A DNA stretch of 64,000 nucleotides from Acidobacteriaceae bacterium TAA 166. Lineage in GTDB: Bacteria > Acidobacteriota > Terriglobia > Terriglobales > Acidobacteriaceae. Under the pieces are notes generated by a model. That model did not search any database and was not told the origin of the DNA. It was given only the letters and a program-made list of their open reading frames with translations. The position numbers and the translations under genes are program-made. The first letter of the stretch is position 1. Each line of letters starts with the position of its first letter. Location: positions 3,774,001 to 3,838,000 of the forward strand of contig ATWD01000001.1 of NCBI GenBank assembly GCA_000421065.1. Reading direction: 5' to 3'. This document shows, piece after piece, positions 7,301 through 15,893 of this stretch.

Positions 7301-10239
7301 GGGCGCGGGCCGGCGGCAGAGGGAACCAGCTGCACCCCCAGCCAGCAGTTGAAGCACGATCCCGTTGTCGTGGGCGTAAACTCCGAGACCGCGGGCTGTC
7401 CATGTCCGTAGCCGATGTCCTCGACCAGCGCCACACCGAAGTCGCCTCCCGCCGAAGCCGTCAGCTGGCTGAAGGCCTGCGTGATCTTGGTCCACAGAAC
7501 CACCGGCTGCCCGATGGCGGTGCTTCCCAGGTCGAGCGTACCGTTGTTGCCGGCCATCAGTGGGGCTCCGGTTCCGCTCAGATCGACAAACACCGGCGCC
7601 GACCCGCCGGAGGTTACCGCAAGCGAGCCCGGCCGCGCTCCCGGCGCGGATGGCGTAAAGCTGACTACGACCGAGCAGGAGGCGCCTGCGGCCAGTGTCG
7701 AGCCGCAGCTGGTCGATTGCGCGAAGTCGCCCGTCAGCGCGAGCGAGACCGGCAGAGGAGCCGCCCCCGTGTTCCGCACCGTAACCGTCTGGGTGTCAAG
7801 GGAGACGCTGGTGACCGTGACCGCATTCACGAACGCAAGCTGCGAGGGCGTGACCTCCAGGTTCGGATTCACCGTCGAGCCTCCGGTGCCAGAAGGCGCG
7901 GATGTCTTACCTGTTACCAAAACGCTTGCGCCTTGATCGAGGGACAGCGTGACCGAGTCCGAGGAAACTGCGTTCGAGAGGTAGTCGATCTCGATCTGGC
8001 AGATTGTGTGCGGCTCGATCACGATAGGGCAACGGTCGGCGACCGTGAACGGGGAGCCAGCCCCCAGGGCAACCGAAGCATGCCCAATTGCTGTAGCGGA
8101 GTTGTTCGAGAGATAGAGGAAGCGCGGCAGCCGCAGGCCGCCTAAAAGCTGTGTTCCGAAGGCGATCTCGCTCGCGGAGAGATTCAGCGCAGTCGGCTCG
8201 ATGAATCCCGTGATCGTAATTGAGCTCGCGGGAGAGTCTTCGGCGGCGGACCAAGTGCTTTGAAAGGAGCCTTTAAGTGCTGCGGCGGGAGCCGATACGC
8301 TGATGACGAGATGGCAGCTGGCTTCGGGTTGCAGGGGAGCGGCCGATCCCACCCCGGGGCAGTCGCCCGCAACCGTTGCGGTCCAGAGCGCATTTGTGCC
8401 GAAGGTGATCGAAGGAAGCTCGGCCACCGGGGAGGAGCCGAGATTTGTAACCGTGATGGTTCTTGCGACCGGAGCCTCGCCCGCAACAAGCACGCCGAAG
8501 TCGAGCTCTCGCGGCGAGTAAACCACGGTCGATGCCGCACGCCTGGGCGCAGCGAGGCTCACACTCTGCGAGGACGCATTTGCAGCTGAGATCGAGACGG
8601 CTCCCGGCCAGCCGCCGGTCAGGACCAGATCGCACTCCCCCCCCGCTGCCAGCTGAGACGGGCAGTCGTGCGAGAGGGTAAAGCCTGTCGCTGAGACCTC
8701 GAGATTGTTCGCCGCCTTCGATCCCAGATTGCGTAGGATCAGGTTCGGCGCTGCGTCGGTCGAGATTGCAAGCGCCGGTCCAGGGCTCAGCTTGAGCTTC
8801 GCGAGGTACGCTCCCGACCCCGCGCAAAGGCTTCCGCAGTTGGTCCCGGCGGGCAGAACGGCGTCGCGCAAGGAAGAGGGCAGCGCCTCCGTTGGGGAGT
8901 TCAACAAGGGAAGATCGAAGCTTTGGGTTGCGAGCAGGTCGGCGCTCGTCGTGGGCTGCGCCTGGCCGGCCAAGACCGGCTGGCCGCTGCTGTCGAGCGC
9001 GATGGCGGCGATGGTGACCGGCGTGCTGCCAAAGCCCATGCCGAGCGACCCGATGCGCGCGCTCTCGTCGATGAAGTTCTGTGCATGGATGCGGAAGACT
9101 CCCGTGTTGCCGAATGCCGCAACCGGGGCCAGCGGAGGCAACGGAGTGGACATCGTCATCGCGGCCCAGATCGCCTCGTCAGGGCCAGCCGCAAGGACCG
9201 ACTGCGATCCCGGGGCCAGAAGAGACGAGGCCATGACGCGGCTTCCATCCAGCGGCATCCGCACCACGCTCTGGTACTCGGAGGTGACAATCGGGGCGGA
9301 GGCGGTCATGATGGGGAACGCTCCGGGCGAGATTGCTCCCGAGAGCACGAGCGTCTGAGAATCTCTATCCAAAGCAAGCGAGGTGAGGCCTTGCCCGGGG
9401 AGGAAGGTTGAGAAGACGATCCCATCGCCCGCCGGGGTGAGCTTGGTGAGGAAGCCCGAGCCCGAGCCGATCATCTCCGGGACGACGGCTGCGGTCGTCG
9501 GATACCCCGGCGAGGTGGTGTATCCGGCGACGTAGGCATCGTCGTTGTCGTCGGCGACGATGGCGGTCGCGCTGGTGGTACCGTTGAATCCCGTCAGATA
9601 GGTGGCATAGACCAGAGAGGTTCCCGCCGCATTGAAGCTCTCGACGAAGCCGTTGCCGCCGTTGCTGCCGTCAGCGGGGAGGGTGAAGATCGCCGACGGC
9701 GTCGTCGGCAGCGTCGCGGCGAAGATCGACCCGGTGAGAAAGACGCGGTCTGCCGTGGCCGCGATGCCGGTCACCGCCATGCGTCCGCTTCCCAGGTAAG
9801 TGAGGAAGGTGATGTGCAGGTTCGAGTCCAGCTTGGCGACAAAGGAGTTTATGGAGGCGTCGGCCAGTGAGGGGAAGGGAGCATCCGACGTGGTGGGCAA
9901 GGTCCCCGAAGAGGCCGTTCCAGCGACATACACGTTCCCCATGCGATCGAGCGTGAGCGCGATGCCGATGTCGCCCCGAGCCCCGAGGTGGGTCTCGGCC
10001 AGTACCTGGTTCGCGCTCGCGTCGGTCTTGAGCACGCGAACGCCATCCTTCTCGTCCAGCAGCAGATAGAGGTTGCCCTCGGCGTCGATCTTGACGGAGT
10101 TGAACTGGCCCTGTCCGACCACGGCGCGGAGGCCGGCAAAGGCCAGATGCTGTGCGCCCTGCGCCTGCGCTGTTGCAGACGCAAAGATACCGGCATACAG
10201 CCAAAGAAGAGTTTTCAGGAGTCCGGAAGATCGCTTCAT
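4354..10239 (-). CDS. Giant secreted choice-of-anchor-D / Ig-like repeat protein (1961 aa)
   Basis: A Sec signal peptide (about residues 1-27, ending SATAQAQ) is followed by about 400 residues of beta-propeller-like SBBP repeats (phrases such as DRMGNVYVAGTA and DDNDDAYVAGYT). Then come many repeats of roughly 100-120 residues of the choice-of-anchor-D (ASPM/SPD-2/Hydin-like) type, each with LDFGxxxxG, VTLTNxGxxxI and CxxxLAPGxxCxxxVxFxP. A Gly-rich linker (GGGGEDGGGGGG) leads to an Ig-like domain. Near the C-terminus there are two hydrophobic segments separated by LRRRAG, with CGGGT, and a final Ig-like strand set. The likely role is a cell-surface or adhesion protein; no enzyme motif is visible. 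Repeat copy A lies at its 3' end; copy B lies upstream. The paired cysteines in each repeat would need an oxidising compartment. Confidence 0.85.
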   Translation of the reverse strand: MKRSSGLLKTLLWLYAGIFASATAQAQGAQHLAFAGLRAVVGQGQFNSVKIDAEGNLYLLLDEKDGVRVLKTDASANQVLAETHLGARGDIGIALTLDRMGNVYVAGTASSGTLPTTSDAPFPSLADASINSFVAKLDSNLHITFLTYLGSGRMAVTGIAATADRVFLTGSIFAATLPTTPSAIFTLPADGSNGGNGFVESFNAAGTSLVYATYLTGFNGTTSATAIVADDNDDAYVAGYTTSPGYPTTAAVVPEMIGSGSGFLTKLTPAGDGIVFSTFLPGQGLTSLALDRDSQTLVLSGAISPGAFPIMTASAPIVTSEYQSVVRMPLDGSRVMASSLLAPGSQSVLAAGPDEAIWAAMTMSTPLPPLAPVAAFGNTGVFRIHAQNFIDESARIGSLGMGFGSTPVTIAAIALDSSGQPVLAGQAQPTTSADLLATQSFDLPLLNSPTEALPSSLRDAVLPAGTNCGSLCAGSGAYLAKLKLSPGPALAISTDAAPNLILRNLGSKAANNLEVSATGFTLSHDCPSQLAAGGECDLVLTGGWPGAVSISAANASSQSVSLAAPRRAASTVVYSPRELDFGVLVAGEAPVARTITVTNLGSSPVAELPSITFGTNALWTATVAGDCPGVGSAAPLQPEASCHLVISVSAPAAALKGSFQSTWSAAEDSPASSITITGFIEPTALNLSASEIAFGTQLLGGLRLPRFLYLSNNSATAIGHASVALGAGSPFTVADRCPIVIEPHTICQIEIDYLSNAVSSDSVTLSLDQGASVLVTGKTSAPSGTGGSTVNPNLEVTPSQLAFVNAVTVTSVSLDTQTVTVRNTGAAPLPVSLALTGDFAQSTSCGSTLAAGASCSVVVSFTPSAPGARPGSLAVTSGGSAPVFVDLSGTGAPLMAGNNGTLDLGSTAIGQPVVLWTKITQAFSQLTASAGGDFGVALVEDIGYGHGQPAVSEFTPTTTGSCFNCWLGVQLVPSAAGPRPATLKLASSAGGLPYVLSLTGNGLPLIGLLLTPLQQEFGPIAVHSSSAPTIFTLTNLTGGTVNLSAPSVTGGFAITNTVTGGPACVGTFVANASCFVTVAFSPTATGPASGTLTVGSSGNTAAAQLTGFGSPDPGLALNPEALVFRNVPSPLASRQTITLSNTGIDNLTIDTPTVNTASFAASTTCALLAPGVSCTITVDFIPTNATVTGTLSIPVTSSAPGNLQNIYTIALTGSYTDEDTGLQILPGEADYGPTPTSSLGVIRQFLINNLTTKSVTLALALPRQFVLTEPPCATLAPGAGCSFSVAFLPLTNGAATGTTAAQATPTDGSAAFSGLGFLEGFGQGKGSLSVTGDILPGEVVDFRQVASGQFATRTLTVINTGTLAITTRRITSEWPFLSTTTCGSALPVGGSCTVTVTYSPVNGSSSSSSPFNTDSGTLVIESNAESSPDFLNLTGTVTSVIVAAPSNSAPLVSLATSQGSLTFDPTQGGNVSAPQTLTLTNTGMATIHIERLTTTSDFAVSGSCATLVAGASCPLTVTFTPQASSSVTTSPVISALEISSDSSTSLEFVSLLGTATPSGLSLSTTALDFGAVLVGGSATLPIRIANGSQAAATIQSIQATGDYALSGDCPAAGSQLAASAGCTLQVTFRPSQAGVRTGTVSIATSLTTLALTANLTGRGTQSRLQISPSSLSFGDTALGKSASLTVTLTNNGTSAIDGIALAVTGDYVLTQPCPSTALAPGAACTAIVTFLPTAAGARTGSLTVSSSDPGSPVHLALTGNGIAAPDNGGGGEDGGGGGGTTPEDFTLTVDGGSTASLTVKSGQPASYQLALTPQEGFTGPVVLNCTSIHAGQYATCSLLPSSVSINGGAQSSAATLNTVTETGISEEIHRRHGPAIFAACLLPFGMLFLRRRAGLMIAFLSIITIFADGCGGGTIVLKRSVDDSSLLYTPPGTYQYQVTATNSSGKTIAKTVTLNLTVIAR

Positions 10240-10400
10240 GATTCGTGGCTGCGGTTCCAGCTCGAGTTGCAGCCTGCCCTCTCACTCCATGAATAATGGA
10301 AGTTGAGGAAAATGAGCGGTCCCACTTGCACAAAGGTCATAGGCCGTGTCCCAAAATGGGAATTGGCACACTCATCGTCACGTTACTGTAAAGAGACACT

Positions 10401-10599
10401 GCTTGCGCTACCGGGCGGGCTTACTGCGCATGGGGCGCACCCTTCGTGACGTGTGGACCGGCTTCGCCTTATGCCTCCCACTGGTTGGCGCAAAAATTCA
10501 TCAAGCGACCAACGGGAGCCTCGCACGAAGGCTCATTCGCCGTCCGCGAAGGACCGCAGTGGGCTCGGTCGGCAGGTCATTCTCTTCCCTCGATACAAC
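10401..10599. repeat. Palindromic intergenic repeat, copy B (hybrid arms)
   Basis: About 200 bp between the 5' end of the giant gene and the 3' end of the HAD gene. The left arm is the common type (ACTGCGCATGGGGCGCACCC then TTCGTGACGTGTGGAC). The right arm is a different type (AAGGCTCATTCGCCGTCCGC then GAAGGACCGCAGTGGGC) that is shared only with the left side of copy C. The inner stem is CTGGTTGGCGC / AAGCGACCAACGGG, so the loop is in the opposite orientation to copies A, D, E and F. The right edge CGATACAACCTA contains the TAG stop of the HAD gene on the minus strand. The preceding stretch 10240-10400 shows no gene; it should hold the promoter of the giant gene and contains the short palindrome TCCCAAAATGGGA (10350-10362). 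Confidence 0.85.
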
Positions 10600-11229
10600 C
10601 TAGATCTCGAGCAGCCGGCCCAGTCCTCGCTCCCGCATCTCTTGCTCGAAGAAGTCGTGATCGAGATATTGAATCGCCTGAAGCCCCGCGCCATGGGCGG
10701 CCTCGATGTTCTCGATCTTGTCGTCGATGAAGAGAACCTTGTCCGGAGGGGTCTTGAGCCCTTCCACCGCGGCGAGGTAGATCTCGGCCTCGGGCTTGGC
10801 CAGACGCAGGCGATAGGACCAGGTACAGTGGTGGAAGCCGTTGATCCAGTCGAACTTCTTCAGCAGGCCGTCGGTCATGGCGTCACCGATGTTGGAGAGG
10901 ATTCCCGTGCGCACGCCCGCGTCCTGCAGCCGCTTCGCCCAGGCGAGCATGGGGGCGTTCAGCTGGGTCCACAGATCGACGTCGGCCGCGATGAGGCCTT
11001 CGACCTGCTGAGGGGTGAAGGTGGTCGAGCCGGAACGGGCGACCTCGTCCCAGTAGGCGAATCCCGTCAGGTCGCCGCGATCGTAGGCGTGACGCGGAGC
11101 CCAGTAGCCGCGGTGAAGCGTCTCTTCGTCGAAGCCCGAGATCTCACGCATCCTCTGCCACGCCATCGGATCGGGGGGAGCCGAGAGGACCATGCCGTAG
11201 TCGAATAAAACTGCCTGAATGGAGTCCAT
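10600..11229 (-). CDS. HAD-superfamily hydrolase, subfamily IA-like
   Basis: A 209-aa protein from the ATG at 11227-11229 (MDSIQAVLFDYGMVLS); a start 4 codons earlier is possible. The four HAD motifs can be followed: nucleophile Asp in FDYGMVLS, Thr/Ser motif ILSNIGD, Lys in AKPEAEIY, and acidic motif LFIDDKIENIEAA, with a helical cap between motifs I and II. Motif I is DYG instead of DxD, as in the FDFGGVL group related to the epoxide hydrolase N-domain, so the usual second Asp (acid/base for phosphate ester hydrolysis) is missing. Substrate unknown. The gene is divergent from the aminotransferase gene, 44 nt away, and its TAG stop lies on the edge of repeat copy B. Confidence 0.8.
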   Translation of the reverse strand: MDSIQAVLFDYGMVLSAPPDPMAWQRMREISGFDEETLHRGYWAPRHAYDRGDLTGFAYWDEVARSGSTTFTPQQVEGLIAADVDLWTQLNAPMLAWAKRLQDAGVRTGILSNIGDAMTDGLLKKFDWINGFHHCTWSYRLRLAKPEAEIYLAAVEGLKTPPDKVLFIDDKIENIEAAHGAGLQAIQYLDHDFFEQEMRERGLGRLLEI

Positions 11230-11273
11230 GAATGAACCCATTGTAGGGGAACGAATGCGGCTGAACCATTAGC

Positions 11274-12497
11274 ATGGAGGATGTGAGCCAGAGATTTTCA
11301 TCCCGTACCGGCTGGGACTTGGGGGAGAGCGCTTTCGCCAAGGCGATCCGGCGGGCGCGCGCCGAAGGCCGTGACCTGATCGATCTGACCGTCTCGAACC
11401 CGACCGCCTGCGGCTTCGAATATGACGCCGAAGCAATTCTCGCTCCCCTGAGCGATCCCCACGCCCTGCTCTATGATCCCGATCCTCGAGGCATGCGCTC
11501 GGCCCGCGAGGCGGTTGCGGACTACTATGCGTCCCACGACGCTCAGGTCGATCCCGATGCCCTCATCCTGACCACCAGCACCAGCGAGGGCTACGGCTAT
11601 CTTTTCCGGCTGCTCTGCGACGCCGGAGACGAGATCCTGGTGGCCCAGCCCAGCTATCCGCTCTTCGAGTTTCTGGCTGAGATCGAAGATGTCCGGCTCC
11701 AGCCCTATCCGCTCTTCTACGACTTCGGCTGGTGGATCGACTTTGCCGAGCTCAAGCGCCGGATCAGCAAGAAGACCCGGGCCATTGTGGTGGTTCACCC
11801 CAACAACCCTACCGGCCACGGGACGGGGCTGGCTGAACGCATGCAGCTTGAGAAGTTGTGCCAGACCTATGGTCTTGCGCTCATCGTTGACGAGGTCTTT
11901 CTTGACTATCCTTATAGAGATGTATCGCTTCGGAGCTTCGCCCAGGGGTCCCATCCGGTTCTGACCTTTGTCCTGAGCGGAATGAGCAAGATCGCCGGGC
12001 TGCCCCAGATGAAGGTGGGCTGGATCGCAACCTTTGCCGGAGAGCGGGACCGCAGCGAGGCGCTCGCCCGGCTGGAGGTGATTGCCGACACCTTTCTGTC
12101 GATGAATGCTCCGGCGCAGCTGGCTCTTCCCGGCTGGCTCGCGGGGAGAGCGAAGATTCAGAGACAGATACTTGAGAGAGTGTCGGCTAATCTCAATGAG
12201 ATCAGGAGTTGCGGCATCGAATCGGGCCCAGAATCAGGCATCGAGCCGTTGGAAGCGGATGGCGGCTGGAGCTCGGTGCTACGGCTGCCCCGGATCGGTC
12301 TCGGGACAGGAGATCTGCTGGAAAAGCATGGAGTGATCGTGCATCCGGGCAGCTTCTACGGGATGGCGGAGAGCGAACGCATCGTCGTCAGCCTGATTGT
12401 CGAACCGAAGATCTTTGCTGTGGGGATGAGGCGGATCCGGGAGGCCTCTCGGGTCTTCGACCCGCGCGAAGCGATGGACACAACAAAGACCCTCTAG
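11274..12497 (+). CDS. Pyridoxal-phosphate aminotransferase, class I/II
   Basis: A 407-aa fold-type I aminotransferase. Motifs in order: SNPT near 41-44 (N-terminal substrate region), TTSTSEGYG (100-108, phosphate/PLP contact), HPNNPTG (175-181), VDEVFLDY (205-212, the Asp that bonds the pyridine nitrogen), and SGMSKIAGLPQMKVGW with the Schiff-base Lys239. These place it with aspartate/aromatic-type aminotransferases acting on amino acid plus 2-oxo acid, in the cytoplasm. Neighbours do not reveal a pathway; the substrate cannot be assigned from sequence alone. The start ATG is preceded by only a weak ribosome site. Confidence 0.85.
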   Translation: MEDVSQRFSSRTGWDLGESAFAKAIRRARAEGRDLIDLTVSNPTACGFEYDAEAILAPLSDPHALLYDPDPRGMRSAREAVADYYASHDAQVDPDALILTTSTSEGYGYLFRLLCDAGDEILVAQPSYPLFEFLAEIEDVRLQPYPLFYDFGWWIDFAELKRRISKKTRAIVVVHPNNPTGHGTGLAERMQLEKLCQTYGLALIVDEVFLDYPYRDVSLRSFAQGSHPVLTFVLSGMSKIAGLPQMKVGWIATFAGERDRSEALARLEVIADTFLSMNAPAQLALPGWLAGRAKIQRQILERVSANLNEIRSCGIESGPESGIEPLEADGGWSSVLRLPRIGLGTGDLLEKHGVIVHPGSFYGMAESERIVVSLIVEPKIFAVGMRRIREASRVFDPREAMDTTKTL

Positions 12498-12615
12498 GCT
12501 GTCGATCCGCTAGGACTCTCCAGGAAAAGACAACGACTGAACGAGAGGACGAATCTCACCTTGCTAGCTTGCCTTGGGAGCGTTCGCTGACTCTAGGGCG
12601 ATGGAGGAGATATTT

Positions 12616-13212
12616 ATGGCTACACACAGCGAAAACCGTAATCAATTGAAGGGCCGCCGCATCGCGATTCTTGCCACTAAGGGCGTCGAAGAGGTGGAGC
12701 TGACCAAACCGAAGAAGGCCCTCGAGGAGGCTGGCGCGAAGGTCGATGTGATTGCTCCGGAGTCGGGGATCAAGTCCGGAAAGATCAAGGCGTGGGATGT
12801 AACCGACTGGGGTGAGGAGATTGAGGTGGATATCCCGCTCTCCCAGGCTAAAAGTGGAGACTACGATGCCCTGCACCTTCCCGGTGGAGTCATGAACCCG
12901 GACTACCTGAGGCTCGAGCCCAAGGCGATCGAGTTCGTCAAAAGCTTCGTGGAGGAGGGCAAGCCGATCGCCGCGATCTGCCACGCCCCCTGGACCCTGA
13001 TTAATGCGGGCGGTGTTCAGGGCCGGACCCTGACCTCATGGCCGTCGCTCCAGACCGACCTGAGGAACGCGGGAGCCACCTGGGTCGATCGCGAGGTGGT
13101 CGAGGAGAAGGGCCTGGTGACCAGCCGCAAGCCGGACGATCTTCCGGCCTACAACCAGGCGATGATCAAGCTGTTTGCCGATTCTGCCGCCTCGCATCAC
13201 GCTGCGGCATAG
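12616..13212 (+). CDS. DJ-1/PfpI-family protein (type 1 glutamine amidotransferase-like)
   Basis: A 198-aa protein. The nucleophile elbow AICHAPW holds Cys122 and His123, and the conserved acidic residue is in GVEEVEL (23-29). The LHLPGG segment (87-91) precedes the oxyanion turn. The family includes YhbO/YajL/PfpI-type proteins linked to glyoxal or protein deglycation and stress; the exact activity in this organism is inference. The ATG at 12616 is chosen because GGAGGA (12603-12608) sits 7 nt upstream; a longer reading frame from 12574 lacks such a site. The gene converges on pepA with an inverted repeat between them. Confidence 0.85.
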   Translation: MATHSENRNQLKGRRIAILATKGVEEVELTKPKKALEEAGAKVDVIAPESGIKSGKIKAWDVTDWGEEIEVDIPLSQAKSGDYDALHLPGGVMNPDYLRLEPKAIEFVKSFVEEGKPIAAICHAPWTLINAGGVQGRTLTSWPSLQTDLRNAGATWVDREVVEEKGLVTSRKPDDLPAYNQAMIKLFADSAASHHAAA

Positions 13213-13260
13213 CTCAAACTCTCCGTAACAATGTTGTCCGGAAGAATATTCAGGGGGAAG

Positions 13261-13307
13261 CGGTTACCCATCTTCGCCAAGCTGGAACGAATCGAGGTGG
13301 GTAACCG
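13261..13307. terminator. Inverted repeat between convergent genes, possible bidirectional terminator
   Basis: Arms CGGTTACCCA (13261-13270) and TGGGTAACCG (13298-13307) are perfect 10-bp complements, and the stem extends inward with some mismatches (TCTTCG against CGAGG). There is no clear U-run on either strand, so termination is only suggested by its position between the 3' ends of the PfpI-like gene and pepA. Confidence 0.5.
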
Positions 13308-13322
13308 AATCCTAAGTTCACT

Positions 13323-14891
13323 TCAGGCTGAATAGCCCCGAACCCATTCGACAATTGATCGGACAGCCACTCCGCTGGGTCCTTTGGAATGCCAGGGTTT
13401 GACATCTTCGTTCCAGGCGCAGCCGGCGATATCGAGATGTATCCAGGGGGTGTCTTCGACAAACTCCTTGAGGAACATCGCCGCAGAGATGGCCCCGCCC
13501 CAGCGGCTGCCGCCGGTGTTCATGATGTCGGCGATCTGGCTCTTGATGACATCCTTATAGTCGTCGGTGCAGGGAAGCCGCCAGAACTTTTCGCCGGAGG
13601 TGCGTGAGCTCTGGAGAAATTTTTCGAAGGTCGCCTCGTCGTTCGAGAAGACGCCGGCGTTAATCATGCCTAAAGCAACGATGCATGCTCCGGTCAGGGT
13701 GGCAGCGTTGATAAGATGGGTACAGCCCAGGGTCTTGGCGTAGTGCAGGCCGTCGGCCAGCACCATGCGTCCCTCGGCATCCGTGTTCATGATCTCGATG
13801 GTCTTGCCCGACATGGCGGTGTAGATGTCGCCGGGCTTATAGGCGGTTCCACTGGGCATATTCTCCGCCGAACAGACGATCCCGATGACCTTGACCGCGG
13901 GCTTGAGCTGCGCGAGGGCGCGCATGGCCCCAATCATGGCTCCGGCGCCGGCCATGTCGTACTTCATCTTTTCCATGCCCTCGGCGGACTTGAGCGAGAT
14001 GCCGCCGGTGTCGAAGGTGATGCCCTTGCCGACCAGGCCCAGTACGGGCGCCGGGTTGGAAGCATCCTTGGCAGAGGCCTTGCCCTTCTCGAGCTTTGGC
14101 TCATAGGTCATGACGATCAGGGCCGGCGGCTGGGCAGACCCCTTGGCGACGGCGAGAAAGGCTCCCATGCCCAGCTCCTCGAGCTTGGCGGTCGAGTGGA
14201 CCTCGCACTTGAGGCCGGTCTCGGCGCACATGGCCGCGGCCCGCTTGCCTAACTCGGTGGGGGTGAGCACGTTTCCCGGCTCGTTTACCAGCGTGCGGGT
14301 GAAGTTCTGCGCCTCGCCGATGATTCGCCCCTCTTCGAAGCCGGTTTGAATCTCGCGCGTGGTGGAGTCCTCGGTCGCGGGCGAGAGGATCGTAAGCTCT
14401 TCGACGGAGAGGTCTTTGCGGTTGCTGCGATAGGTGTCCCAGTCGGGTTCGGCGAGGAGGGCTCCCTCGAGCAGGGCGCGGCTGAGCAGCGTACAAGGGA
14501 GGTTTTCAAGATGCTCATCGGAGAGCGCGTGATCCTCGGGGAAGGCAAGAGTCACCTGACGGATTCCACGCGGCTTGGCGTAACGGAGTGCAGCGCCGGC
14601 GCCTTTACGGACTTCGTCCACGGACAGGGTCTTGGCCTTACCCAGCCCAACAATCAGCAGGCGCTCGGCCTTGAGACCATTGGGGGCGTGCAGGAGAACC
14701 TGCTCGCCGAGGCAGCCCTTGAACTCTCCCGAGGCGATGACGGTAGCCGCCGCATTGGTGACAGCGTCTGAGGTCGTCAGCAACGCGATCAACGGGTCGG
14801 CATCTTTCCCGGTCGCGATATCCACGGCGAAAACTGCCAGCAGCGGCGTTGCAAATCCGGCCGCATCCTGAAACACCAGCTTCGTATCCAT
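13323..14891 (-). CDS. pepA: Leucyl aminopeptidase, family M17
   Basis: A 522-aa cytosolic aminopeptidase from MDTKLVFQDAAGF. The N-terminal domain is variable. The C-terminal catalytic domain has the two-metal site: VGKGITFDTGGISLK (Lys and Asp ligands), YDMAGAGAM, and the M17 signature NTDAEGRMVLADGL. These hexameric enzymes remove N-terminal residues, recycle peptides and in some bacteria bind DNA. A longer frame starting 17 codons upstream is open, but the family usually begins near this methionine; neither start has a strong ribosome site. The gene is co-oriented with smpB and convergent with the PfpI-like gene. Confidence 0.92.
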   Translation of the reverse strand: MDTKLVFQDAAGFATPLLAVFAVDIATGKDADPLIALLTTSDAVTNAAATVIASGEFKGCLGEQVLLHAPNGLKAERLLIVGLGKAKTLSVDEVRKGAGAALRYAKPRGIRQVTLAFPEDHALSDEHLENLPCTLLSRALLEGALLAEPDWDTYRSNRKDLSVEELTILSPATEDSTTREIQTGFEEGRIIGEAQNFTRTLVNEPGNVLTPTELGKRAAAMCAETGLKCEVHSTAKLEELGMGAFLAVAKGSAQPPALIVMTYEPKLEKGKASAKDASNPAPVLGLVGKGITFDTGGISLKSAEGMEKMKYDMAGAGAMIGAMRALAQLKPAVKVIGIVCSAENMPSGTAYKPGDIYTAMSGKTIEIMNTDAEGRMVLADGLHYAKTLGCTHLINAATLTGACIVALGMINAGVFSNDEATFEKFLQSSRTSGEKFWRLPCTDDYKDVIKSQIADIMNTGGSRWGGAISAAMFLKEFVEDTPWIHLDIAGCAWNEDVKPWHSKGPSGVAVRSIVEWVRGYSA

Positions 14892-14990
14892 TGGACTATC
14901 GTAGCGCGAGATGGAGGCGAGACTCTCCATGAGAGCTGTCAAAAAAATGTGGAGACAAATTTACTGCTTCATGACAGGTATTGCGGAGCG

Positions 14991-15533
14991 TCAGCTTCGC
15001 TGGCTGCGGGCGACCGCGGCGCGGGCCTCTTTGTCGGCCTCGCGTTTGCGCTCGGTCTCGCGTTTGTCCCAGTCCTGCTTGCCCTTGGCCAGGGCGAGCT
15101 CACATTTGACGCGCCCATTACGGAAGTAAAGCCGCGTGGGGATCAGGGTGAAGCCCTTCTGCCGCGTGAGAGCCTCGAGCTTGCGCAACTCCTGCCGGTG
15201 CAGCAGCAGCTTACGGGTGCGCAGGGAGTCGTGGTTCATGGCGTTGCCGTGCGAGAACGGCCCGATGTGGGCGTTCAGCAGGAAACACTCGCCATCCTTT
15301 AATACGCCGTAGGAGTCCTTGAGATTGGCCTTGCCCTCACGGATGGACTTGACCTCGGTTCCGCGCAGCGCCACCCCGGTCTCGAAGCGGTCGGTAAGGA
15401 AGTAGTTGTGGCTGGCCGCGCGGTTGAAGGCGGCGTCGCGCTGTCCCGCGGCCACCGGATCGCGATCCTTCGGCTTGGCCGTGGCAGCCTTCGGCTGGTA
15501 GGCCGTAGTCGGATTGGAGAGCGAACGAGGCAT
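14991..15533 (-). CDS. smpB: SsrA-binding protein SmpB
   Basis: A 180-aa trans-translation factor that binds tmRNA and brings it to stalled ribosomes. The core is unmistakable: NRAASHNYFLTDRFETGVAL, GTEVKSIREGKANLKDSYG, LLNAHIGPFSHGN, RTRKLLLHRQE and GRVKCELALAKGK, then the basic tail (KRETERKREADKEARAAVA) that enters the mRNA channel. It is longer than the usual 150-160 residues because of a Lys/Pro-rich N-terminal extension of about 30 residues. No ssrA gene was recognised nearby. It is divergent from the secretin gene. Confidence 0.95.
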   Translation of the reverse strand: MPRSLSNPTTAYQPKAATAKPKDRDPVAAGQRDAAFNRAASHNYFLTDRFETGVALRGTEVKSIREGKANLKDSYGVLKDGECFLLNAHIGPFSHGNAMNHDSLRTRKLLLHRQELRKLEALTRQKGFTLIPTRLYFRNGRVKCELALAKGKQDWDKRETERKREADKEARAAVARSQRS

Positions 15534-15753
15534 GAAATCTTGATTTTAACATGGTTTAGAGGAGGGGATTCATGAAGGGGAGAGAGGAAGGGACAAGATC
15601 GGACTCACCATGGCGTGGAGTGCTCGTCTAATCCCCAACGGATAAAAACAATTGTGTCTCTCCGCTATCTCACTATCCATTGCTGATCTGTTTGTTCTGC
15701 GTGACGGTCTCCCGTCCCGATCTGCTTCATTCATAAGGAATCTTAAGTTCGAA

Positions 15754-15762
15754 TGCTATACT
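15754..15762 (+). promoter_or_regulatory. Possible extended -10 promoter of the secretin operon
   Basis: TGCTATACT fits an extended -10 element (TGnTATAAT with one mismatch). No good -35 is seen, as expected for extended -10 promoters. Transcription would start near 15769, which rules out the most upstream in-frame ATG at 15753 and supports the downstream start at 15894. Confidence 0.4.
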
Positions 15763-15893
15763 CACCCGAGCGCAACAGCCTGGAAGGGAATGCCACGACA
15801 GGCAGCGCCCTGTCCTGCGAAGATCCAGGGGCAGACATGTACTTCGGCCGACGCCTCATTCTTAATGGTGTAAAGGACGCAGACGAACGCAGC

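Noticed and set aside
15753-15893. Upstream start of the secretin gene at 15753
   Set aside because: It would place about 67 residues before the signal helix and lies inside a probable extended -10 element; the ATG at 15894 gives a normal exported protein.
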